Positions 42,467-48,666 of a DNA stretch of 48,666 bases are shown one piece after another (the stretch's first letter is position 1; each line of letters begins with the position of its first letter). The stretch is from Microcaldota archaeon (lineage in GTDB: Archaea; Micrarchaeota; Micrarchaeia; Micrarchaeales; CABMGC01). Location of the stretch: assembly GCA_021797995.1 (NCBI GenBank), contig JAJZYR010000002.1, positions 1-48,666 of the forward strand, read 5' to 3'. A program made the translations under genes and the position numbers. Below the pieces are notes generated by a model that saw only the letters and a program-made list of their open reading frames with translations, ran no database searches and was not told where the DNA came from.

Positions 42467-42682
42467 TCAGGCATAGCCCAGCGCCCTGAGCTTCTCTATA
42501 ACGCCGTTTCCCCTTTCGCTTGGCTTCTTGCTCTCCAGTTCCACCATTGTCTCACGCAGCACGTATGTAACGTAATCGGATACTGAGGAGAATCCAGTAG
42601 ACCTTATCTTTGCCTGGATCTTGGCGAAGAGCGGCTGCGGTATCGTTATGGTCGTATACTTCCGCTTCTGCATCTTCCTCAT
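42467..42682 (-). CDS. RHH regulator with KLRALGY tail
   Basis: 71 residues. Strand and helices KYTTITIPQPLFAKIQAKIR and GFSSVSDYVTYVLRETM form a CopG/Arc-type ribbon-helix-helix domain. The C-terminus GVIEKLRALGYA matches the CysD tail. Such proteins bind palindromic operators; an inverted repeat lies at 42696-42719 between promoter and gene. GGGCGG seven bases before ATG 42682 supports the start. First gene of the set RHH, unknown, cysD, cysN. Confidence 0.8.
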   Translation of the reverse strand: MRKMQKRKYTTITIPQPLFAKIQAKIRSTGFSSVSDYVTYVLRETMVELESKKPSERGNGVIEKLRALGYA

Positions 42683-42695
42683 CTTTCCGCCCTTA

Positions 42696-42745
42696 CATGT
42701 ATTTCAATGTCATTACATGATATAACATTAAGATATATAAGGCTT
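42696..42745 (-). promoter_or_regulatory. Promoter and inverted repeat of the cysDN operon
   Basis: TTATATATC on the minus strand at about 42734-42742 is a TATA box. CATGTA (42696-42701) and TACATG (42714-42719) form an inverted repeat around 12 bases in the short leader, a likely autoregulatory site of the RHH protein. Confidence 0.5.
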
Positions 42746-42898
42746 TCGGAACAGGCCATGCAGGCTTACCATTGAAAACCGATGGAGGGCTGCCATTTGA
42801 ATACTGGAACTCATATACAGGCCGATACTTCCGTTAATTGAACCGGCTATAGTTAGCTTTTTAAAGCTTAATCTTATCTCTATCCTGCAACCGGTGTA

Positions 42899-43201
42899 AT
42901 GATGTACTATGGGGAGAGGGCGAGACTGGCGCATATGCAGAAGCTTCTTGAGAGATTCGCATATATATCTATAGGCTCGGACTTTCTCATTGCGGCTTCG
43001 ACATACCTTGTACTGCAGCATTTCGCCTACTCATCATCAATTCTGCTGGTCACCGACTACCTTGATCTCGTCGAGGTGATTATAGCCTGTGCCATTGTGA
43101 CGCTCATAGTGGCGCTGAGATACTACAAGAGGACGGTCTCAGGCCTGCATCTCTTCCTCGCAAGAAAGAGGTACAGAGGGGACATTGGAATTCTTGGATA
43201 G
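42899..43201 (+). CDS. Small membrane protein with two helices
   Basis: 100 residues, unrecognised. A charged N-terminus (YYGERARLAHMQKLLERF) precedes a helix (FLIAASTYLVLQHFAYSSSI), then VTDYLDLVEVIIACAIVTLI forms a second helix, and the tail is basic (RYYKRTVSGLHLFLARKRY). Both ends are probably cytoplasmic. A TATA-like TTTTTAAAG at about 42858-42866 supports the start. It stands alone, divergent from the cysDN set. Confidence 0.6.
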   Translation: MMYYGERARLAHMQKLLERFAYISIGSDFLIAASTYLVLQHFAYSSSILLVTDYLDLVEVIIACAIVTLIVALRYYKRTVSGLHLFLARKRYRGDIGILG

Positions 43202-43319
43202 CTACACTATCTACTGCCAGCTTCCAAATAGCATTTCCGCTATTGATGCTGCATTATCCCCATGGAGTCTATCCCGTCAGGACATGCGCTGCGGCACCGG
43301 CACCATTGCGTCACTGGCA

Positions 43320-44699
43320 TCACAGGGTTCCCTGGTCCCTTGTGTAGAGGATTATGTCATTCTCCTTCCTCTGAAACGGGTTTGCCCTGTTGCCGTATAC
43401 GGCTTTTATGCCTTTCTCCTTTGCCAGCTCTACAAGCCGCTGCGTTATTACGCCATCAAGCACTATTGCATATGCGCCATTTGAATCCTGGACCTCCACA
43501 AGGAGCTCGCGGATCGGCACCTCCTTTATCACGTTCCCAGCCTGGTCGTATAGCCTGCTCCTTAGCGTGCCTGCAAGCTGATCCAGGCCTGCGGACAGCT
43601 GCGAGAGTATGACCGACTGGAGCGCTGGCTGCGGCACTGAGCCCTGGTCCGCAGGCTTAGATATGCCCTGCGATTCTATCTTTGGGATGCTGCCGCCTTC
43701 AGGCTCTTGAGTCGGAACCGGGAATGCCCCTCTTGGCTGAGGCGCAGGCTCCCTGAGCTGCGACGGGGGACGTGACTGCAGCTCCCCGGACTGCGGAGGC
43801 TGCCTTGGCTGACGTGCTGGTTGCGGGGGAGGCGGGGTGCCGCTCTGGAACTTCTTCTGCTGCCTGGCCATTGCCTCCTGATCTACAGGGACCCTTGCCC
43901 TGAGCGCCTTTATTATCTCCTTTCTGGTAAGATCCTCCACCTCCTTGCCGTCAGGGGCCTTTGTAACATAGTCTATCTCTGCGACGTTCATAAGCGATCT
44001 TGTTATCAGGTCCCCACCCCTGTCGCCGTCCACGAAGATTGTAGACTCCTTCTGGGTGCACAGGTCGATGATGCTCTTAGGTATATTGTTTGTCGCACCG
44101 CCGACTGCCACTGCATTGGTTATGTCGTTCTTCAGGAGGTTCAGGACGTCTGCCCTTCCCTCTACGATTATGATATCCTCGCTCTTCCCGACCTCGGGAC
44201 CTGCTGGAAGCTTTTCAGGGCCGTAAGCCACTATCTCGCTTACGCGCACATCAGCCTGCACCAGCTCCGATATCTCCTTTGAATCCGGCATATTGCCACT
44301 GCTCATCAGTATCCTTACGAGGTCCTTTGCCCTTGCAAGTATCTTCCTCCTCTTCTCAGATCTGGTATCCTCCACCTTTTCCACAGTGAACTGTGCTTCA
44401 TAGGGCCCCACCCTGTCCACTGCTTCCACTGCTGCGGCAAGTATGCACGTTTCAACCTTGTCCAGCGAGGCGGGCAGATACAAACGGCCGTGTGCCTTGT
44501 TTCCCCCCTGCTGCAGGTCTATTTCTATTCTCCCGATCTTGCCGTTCTTTTGCAGCTCCCTCAGGTCGAGCTCGTTTCCAAGAAGGCCTTCTGTCTGCCC
44601 GAAGACTGCACCGATTATGTCCGGCTTGTCCACCATGCCGTCAATCGTAAACCGTGCTTCCACCATGTACTTTACTATTTCCAAATACGTTTTTGCCAT
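43320..44699 (-). CDS. dnaG: Archaeal DnaG primase-like protein
   Basis: Toprim protein associated in archaea with the RNA exosome and able to prime DNA synthesis. The N-terminal part (TYLEIVKYMVEARFTIDGMV, DIIGAVFGQTEGLLG) is the archaeal DnaG start. The Toprim domain shows IIIVEGRADVLNLL (catalytic Glu), AVGGATNNIPKS and IFVDGDRGGDLI (DxD). A Pro/Gln-rich linker (about residues 280-360) follows, longer than usual, then a conserved C-terminal domain ending IILYTRDQGTL. 459 residues. It lies seven bases after a small Toprim gene. Confidence 0.95.
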   Translation of the reverse strand: MAKTYLEIVKYMVEARFTIDGMVDKPDIIGAVFGQTEGLLGNELDLRELQKNGKIGRIEIDLQQGGNKAHGRLYLPASLDKVETCILAAAVEAVDRVGPYEAQFTVEKVEDTRSEKRRKILARAKDLVRILMSSGNMPDSKEISELVQADVRVSEIVAYGPEKLPAGPEVGKSEDIIIVEGRADVLNLLKNDITNAVAVGGATNNIPKSIIDLCTQKESTIFVDGDRGGDLITRSLMNVAEIDYVTKAPDGKEVEDLTRKEIIKALRARVPVDQEAMARQQKKFQSGTPPPPQPARQPRQPPQSGELQSRPPSQLREPAPQPRGAFPVPTQEPEGGSIPKIESQGISKPADQGSVPQPALQSVILSQLSAGLDQLAGTLRSRLYDQAGNVIKEVPIRELLVEVQDSNGAYAIVLDGVITQRLVELAKEKGIKAVYGNRANPFQRKENDIILYTRDQGTL

Positions 44700-44706
44700 A
44701 TAAAAC

Positions 44707-45087
44707 TCAACTCTCTTCCATTATTTCCCTTACAGGCCTGTATATCTGCTCCACTGACGTGGCATTGCACATCCTGAGAAGCGCAACGCCCTTACTCCTG
44801 TTTATGCTGCAGCTTGCATTCGCAACAGACAGCTCTGCATACGCTGCCTCGGCCTTCTCTACGCCCCTTCTGTCGATGTCAGTCAGTATGTAGAGCCTGG
44901 CTCCGGGAAGGATGCCGGACCTTCCCCTCATGACTGTTTCGTATGAGAAAGCGCTGATTCCAAGGTCCCTGAGCGCCTTTATGTCGTGCTTCCCCTCAAC
45001 AACTGCAACCCCCTCCCTAAGTTCATCTAGGATTGCAATAAGCCTTCTCCTCTTCTCTGCCCTTTCCGTCTCCTGCACAGATACCAC
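44707..45087 (-). CDS. Small Toprim-domain protein (UPF0292-like)
   Basis: 126 residues built almost wholly of a Toprim fold: GVAVVEGKHDIKALRDLGIS with the catalytic Glu, and LYILTDIDRRGVEKAE with the DxD acids. This matches the archaeal UPF0292/COG1658-type small primase-like or RNase M5-like proteins, whose function is not established. The start is GTG 45087; no ATG exists near. Seven bases separate it from dnaG, so two Toprim proteins are cotranscribed. The 45088-45297 gap shows no gene. Confidence 0.8.
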   Translation of the reverse strand: MVSVQETERAEKRRRLIAILDELREGVAVVEGKHDIKALRDLGISAFSYETVMRGRSGILPGARLYILTDIDRRGVEKAEAAYAELSVANASCSINRSKGVALLRMCNATSVEQIYRPVREIMEES

Positions 45088-45297
45088 TGAGGATTAGTTG
45101 CCTTTACCTGCCCAGACGCCTGTCCGAATCCCAGATACCCAGAAGTAACCCGGAACTCCCTGAATTAGTATAATAACACATTTCGTCACGCCTTAAGTGC
45201 AACTATTCCTGCAATAATGATTGGAAAGGATAGCTTAATAAGGTTGATGTACAGTGCGTTGATTGCCAAACCTACAACGGCATTTTCTGGAGCCTTA

Positions 45298-46170
45298 TTA
45301 CGTATGCCCACCGAATCCGCCAGGCATTATACCTCCGCCGCCAGTGAAGCCGTGCTTTTGCTTTATGGCCTTGTACAGCATCTCACGGCTTACCCCTGCA
45401 GGCGGTTTTGCGCCGTTTGCCACGCCATAGAGTACGAACTTGTAGACATTGCCGAGCATGTATCCCAGCATGGCGCCGTACGCCAGGAAAAGCACACCCG
45501 CAATGCCGAGGCCTGCGGCCAGTATAAGCGAGAGAGAGGTTCCGAGTACCGCGCTTGCTATCAGCACGACGCCGGCAAGGACGAAGAGCAGGGAGTACAG
45601 GTCGACGAACATGATGCCTCCGAAGGTCTTCCCGAAGTTCTGAAGGATGAAGCCGGCGCTTGTCCTTAGCGTCTTTATCGGGCCGTACTTCTTGTCGATT
45701 ATCACAGGTATTGCAAACATTGATGCCGTTCCCACTGCCATTGAGGCCGCTATGCCGAAGAGCATGCCTCCAAGGCCCCCTAGCCTCTGCTCTATGGCTC
45801 TTATTACCATGGTTACAATAGCCTCAAATATAGCCCACTCGAGTATGACGACCGAGTACTGTGCGGTAAGGGAGAGCGCTCCGACTACGCTTATCCTTTT
45901 TCCTGATTCATAGCCCCTAAAGGCAAGGAGCATCGCCATGACCACATATACAGAGGTAAAGTAGATTACAATGTAATAGGCGAACAGAACGACTATGAAG
46001 AGCACGCTGTTGAAGGCATTGAACAGGAACAGGGGGAGCAGGATTGCCACTGTCTCTAACAGCATTACAAGCCCGGATACTATCGGGTATATGAGGAGCT
46101 TCCTGTCATGCAGCGCGATCTTCCTTATCGCAGATGCAAGCTTCCATCCTGCAGTTACGTTCTCGAACAT
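45298..46170 (-). CDS. DUF6159-like polytopic membrane protein
   Basis: 290 residues with six or more hydrophobic helices. MFENVTAGWKLASAIRKIAL then HDRKLLIYPIVSGLVML is the typical opening of DUF6159/glycerophosphoryl-diester-phosphodiesterase-membrane-domain-like proteins; the middle holds DKKYGPIKTLRTSAGFILQN. The C-terminus is Gly-rich (GFTGGGGIMPGGFGG). Function unknown. ATG 46170 is preferred over the frame start nine bases upstream. Confidence 0.7.
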   Translation of the reverse strand: MFENVTAGWKLASAIRKIALHDRKLLIYPIVSGLVMLLETVAILLPLFLFNAFNSVLFIVVLFAYYIVIYFTSVYVVMAMLLAFRGYESGKRISVVGALSLTAQYSVVILEWAIFEAIVTMVIRAIEQRLGGLGGMLFGIAASMAVGTASMFAIPVIIDKKYGPIKTLRTSAGFILQNFGKTFGGIMFVDLYSLLFVLAGVVLIASAVLGTSLSLILAAGLGIAGVLFLAYGAMLGYMLGNVYKFVLYGVANGAKPPAGVSREMLYKAIKQKHGFTGGGGIMPGGFGGHT

Positions 46171-46230
46171 CAGAATCACACTTTTTACTGCAGAATTCCC
46201 AGTTGGATTGAGTGGATCGGAGCAGTATGC

Positions 46231-46638
46231 TTATGGTGGTGCAGGCGGAGTCGACGACGAATTTGTCAGTGTGTTCCCATTGCCTGTTGACTGCGGTCTT
46301 GTCGTATTAGCGGTCGTATTTGTGCTGGTCGTGCTGCCGGATGAAGGCAGAGGCGGAGGGGCAGCAGAGTAATTTGATGTTACAATGATGCTGTTAGGCT
46401 GAGATGTTGCCTTGATCTGATTCCCTGTGCCAATGCCAGATGCTGGCGAGGCTATGGCGTTGGCTGTTGTAGTGCTGGCAGGGCTTATGTGCTTTGAACC
46501 TGCACCAAGGTAAAATATTATAGCGAGTACAATGACTATTGCAATAAGAAGCGCCATTGCAGTCCTGCCTGAGAATATCGGCACCTTCGCTCTTTGGTCG
46601 TCTAACTTGCTGCCACCTTCAGGATCTATGGTACTCAT
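46231..46638 (-). CDS. Membrane-anchored Ser/Thr/Pro-rich surface protein
   Basis: 135 residues: a cytoplasmic head of about 27 residues, one helix (TAMALLIAIVIVLAIIFYLG) and an extracellular Ser/Thr/Asn/Pro-rich tail (APPPLPSSGSTTSTNTTANT and onward) with many glycosylation sequons. It has no recognisable domain; it looks like a stalk. The start is ATG 46638; an ATG at 46677 is possible. It follows the large surface protein gene by about 50 bp on the same strand and may be coexpressed with it. Confidence 0.55.
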   Translation of the reverse strand: MSTIDPEGGSKLDDQRAKVPIFSGRTAMALLIAIVIVLAIIFYLGAGSKHISPASTTTANAIASPASGIGTGNQIKATSQPNSIIVTSNYSAAPPPLPSSGSTTSTNTTANTTRPQSTGNGNTLTNSSSTPPAPP

Positions 46639-46692
46639 TGATATGCGCCTTATTTGATTATATTGACCTCCATTCATCTACTATTCGTATAT

Positions 46693-48666
46693 TTATGGCA
46701 ATGCAGGTGGCCCGCCACCAGCAGAACTGTTCCCGCCAAGGAGGCCGAGGAAACAGCTATTGCGCACGTCTATAAGGTAACCTTTTCCAGGAACTAGTTC
46801 TGAGGTTGCATGATAGCCTGTAGAGGCGTTGTAGGCGTATGGCCCCTTCATTACATTGCAGGTACCGTCAACGCTGCTTATGTTGATTGCAGTCGGCAGG
46901 CTGCCCACCATATTCCAGCCTGCTGTGAGAGTCACATAGTGCGATTGATTGAGGGCAGGGCCACTTACTATTACCGAACAGTTTTGCGGCACTTCCATCC
47001 AGTATCCGCTGCCCCCCTCCATGTTCGCAGTTTTCTCGTATTTTCCGTTTATCAGGGCCCAGAGGTTGCTTTCTAATGCGCATGAAGAGGCTGCATATGA
47101 CGTTACATACGCTAAAGGCACGGAGAAAAGATTCCAGCCTTTATGGAACGTTAGTTTATACGAAGGCGGTGGGGTATTACTCACGGACATCTGGATTACA
47201 GCCCACTTCTGGTATGCGTATAAACCAGGGAATGTGCTGCTGAGATGCATGGTAAAGTAGGTTACATTAGTTGCGTTTGACACAACGACTAATGATGATT
47301 CACCTGGCATAAACGTGGAAGTGCCGCCATATGTGCTGTTGAGTTTGCCCTTGTATAATATGTTCAGTATTGCAGACGAGGAGCCGTTGTCGTTAGGCTG
47401 GCCAAGACCGACAAGCTGCACTCCGAAGTCTCCGCAGTCATTAGTGGAATTCAGGTGCAAGGTAACCGGAAGGTTATTGCATGCGCTGCTAGTTATGTTC
47501 TTTACAACGGTTATAGAGTTGTAGTTGGCAGTCTCTATTGCCGAGTTTTGTGTCATTGTAAAGCAAGCGACAGCCTGGCTGCCGTTTCCGGTAGGATAAC
47601 CGAAGCCACTGTACGCACTGCCTGTCCATCCGGTGAAGCTTGTGGCATTGCTTGGTGCTTCCGCAATGCACGCCTTGAGTCCTGCTGCCACAGGCAGCGG
47701 ATTATCCTGGCCTCTTGCAACTGCGCCTTCTGTAGAGATATACAGGGCAGAATCATTGCATGCATAAGAGGGATTGCATCTGAGCGTAATGGTAGGCAGC
47801 TCATGAACCGTTTGGTTTGTGAATGATGCAGTTTCAACGATGTTGCTGTTTACCGTTGTACTTACTCTGCTTGATGAACTTGAGATTGCGCCTGTGCCTC
47901 CGATTCCAGACCACCCTTTGAATGTTGTGTTTGAGAATTCGTATGCGTAAAGTGTGATTGGTGTGCCTGCGGTGAAGTTGTATGTACAGGATTGCTCTGG
48001 CTGATCGCACGTGTAACCCACGGTGTTGCTTGCAACCCCCTCGTATCCGGAACCGGATGGGCTGTCCCGCACTGTGACGTGATATGTCGGAATAGTGGCA
48101 TTCTGCAACTGCCGCGCTTTAACCGTAAGCGTAACGTTTGCCGATCTTGCCGATGCGCCGTTTGCGCCAGTTGCCTGCACATAGTAAGAGTAAGTATGCG
48201 TAGAACCCTCTGCGGTGATCTTTAGCGTACTTGATGTTGCCCCTGGTACTGCAGTGACTACAGATACAACCGCACCTGCTGGTCTGGTATCATTGTACCA
48301 TTGGTAAGCATATGGAGGAGTCCCTCCTGATACGTTTGCGGTGAGGACTATAGAGTTGCCTGCGTATACGGTGTCAGATGATGGAAAGGCAGTTATAGTA
48401 ATGGGATATGGTATGCTCGCGTACTTGTAGTCGGCGGTTTCCTGTATGTTTCCGTCAACTGTGACAGAGGGGCTCTGCGACGGGCCTGTGTACGATCCGC
48501 TGCCTGTCCCGGTCCATCCGGTGAACGTGCAGGTGTATGCGGAGTTCCCGCCGCCTGCCGCGGCGCTGAGCGGCACAGAGGTGCCTGCGGACTTTGAGTA
48601 TGTGCCCGATCCAGGTGATGTAAGGTTCAGTTGCGCGCATGCGGAAGGCGATGCGCCGACAGTGAT
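46693..48666 (-). CDS. Large secreted repeat protein, N-terminus outside window
   Basis: The frame is open from the right window edge, so the 657 residues seen lack the N-terminus. Three InlB-B/Flg_new-like repeats recur, each with a GW core and a closing A.Y/A.F strand (TFTGWTGTGSGSYTGP, TFKGWSGIGGTGAISS, SFTGWTGSAYSGFGYP). One PKD/Ig-like domain begins YPITITAFPSSDTVYAGNSI. The C-terminal 190 residues hold two units opening GWNLFSVPL and GWNMVGSLP. Cys residues are paired through the repeats and N-glycosylation sites are frequent. No C-terminal anchor is present. An adhesin or S-layer component is likely. Confidence 0.75.
   Translation of the reverse strand: MTVGASPSACAQLNLTSPGSGTYSKSAGTSVPLSAAAGGGNSAYTCTFTGWTGTGSGSYTGPSQSPSVTVDGNIQETADYKYASIPYPITITAFPSSDTVYAGNSIVLTANVSGGTPPYAYQWYNDTRPAGAVVSVVTAVPGATSSTLKITAEGSTHTYSYYVQATGANGASARSANVTLTVKARQLQNATIPTYHVTVRDSPSGSGYEGVASNTVGYTCDQPEQSCTYNFTAGTPITLYAYEFSNTTFKGWSGIGGTGAISSSSSRVSTTVNSNIVETASFTNQTVHELPTITLRCNPSYACNDSALYISTEGAVARGQDNPLPVAAGLKACIAEAPSNATSFTGWTGSAYSGFGYPTGNGSQAVACFTMTQNSAIETANYNSITVVKNITSSACNNLPVTLHLNSTNDCGDFGVQLVGLGQPNDNGSSSAILNILYKGKLNSTYGGTSTFMPGESSLVVVSNATNVTYFTMHLSSTFPGLYAYQKWAVIQMSVSNTPPPSYKLTFHKGWNLFSVPLAYVTSYAASSCALESNLWALINGKYEKTANMEGGSGYWMEVPQNCSVIVSGPALNQSHYVTLTAGWNMVGSLPTAINISSVDGTCNVMKGPYAYNASTGYHATSELVPGKGYLIDVRNSCFLGLLGGNSSAGGGPPALP

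Overview
The window looks like a piece of a small archaeal genome, most likely a DPANN lineage of the Micrarchaeota/ARMAN type. This is inferred from four things: archaeal-only genes (geranylgeranylglyceryl phosphate synthase, DnaG-type primase, L10e, archaeal GlyRS, DUF424, TruD); an archaeal pilin-like signal segment (QSAMEYLMTYGWAILI); TATA boxes about 25-30 bp upstream of start codons, as in leaderless archaeal transcripts; and a 23S rRNA gene that stands alone, with no 16S or 5S anywhere in the window. tRNA genes do not encode CCA and one carries a 15-nt intron.

Layout. 1-5140: a small basic protein, a pilin-like protein, and the minus-strand set GlyRS-OGG1-translin plus L10e. 5242-13208: housekeeping genes (HD hydrolase, Nudix, tRNA-Val, RNase Z, a short NFACT protein, GGGP synthase, an SDR epimerase, a ProDH-like protein, TruD). 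13209-15353: a 43-bp tandem repeat and two sets of Lrp/RAM-like regulatory genes. 15618-18882: an ABC-type export operon (ATPase, S-layer-like adaptor, MacB-like permease). 19470-23176: tRNA-Ser(CGA), two membrane glycosyltransferase-type proteins and DUF424. 23363-26455: 23S rRNA with its own palindromic promoter and a long processing stem. 26513-28029: two VapBC toxin-antitoxin modules lodged directly behind the 23S gene, each followed by a degenerate copy of the 23S 3' flank. 28329-29216: UbiA prenyltransferase.

29436-36563 is the most interesting block: nine tightly packed plus-strand genes that look like a type IV secretion / DNA-transfer machine. They comprise a VirB2-like pilin, a VirB6/CedA-like polytopic protein, a VirB3/VirB4-N-like membrane protein, a VirB4-type ATPase, two unknown proteins, two tiny two-helix membrane proteins and a second HerA/VirB4/VirD4-type ATPase. 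No relaxase is seen, so a Ced/Ted-like DNA import device or a dedicated export device is more likely than a self-transmissible element.

36596-42682: MEMO protein, an alkaline-phosphatase-superfamily enzyme and a GT4 glycosyltransferase, facing a four-gene set with an RHH regulator, an unknown protein, CysD and CysN (sulfate activation). This may be a glycan sulfation/desulfation neighbourhood. 42899-48666: a small membrane protein, a Toprim protein plus DnaG, a DUF6159-like membrane protein, and two surface proteins, the last one running off the window edge.

Two features stand out beyond the T4SS-like operon. The 23S rRNA appears to differ from near-universal bases at several peptidyl-transferase, P-loop and sarcin-ricin positions although its helices remain paired. 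The VapBC modules have duplicated the 23S 3' end, so that the first toxin uses that copy to encode its C-terminus. All family assignments are from reading the translations; no database search was run.
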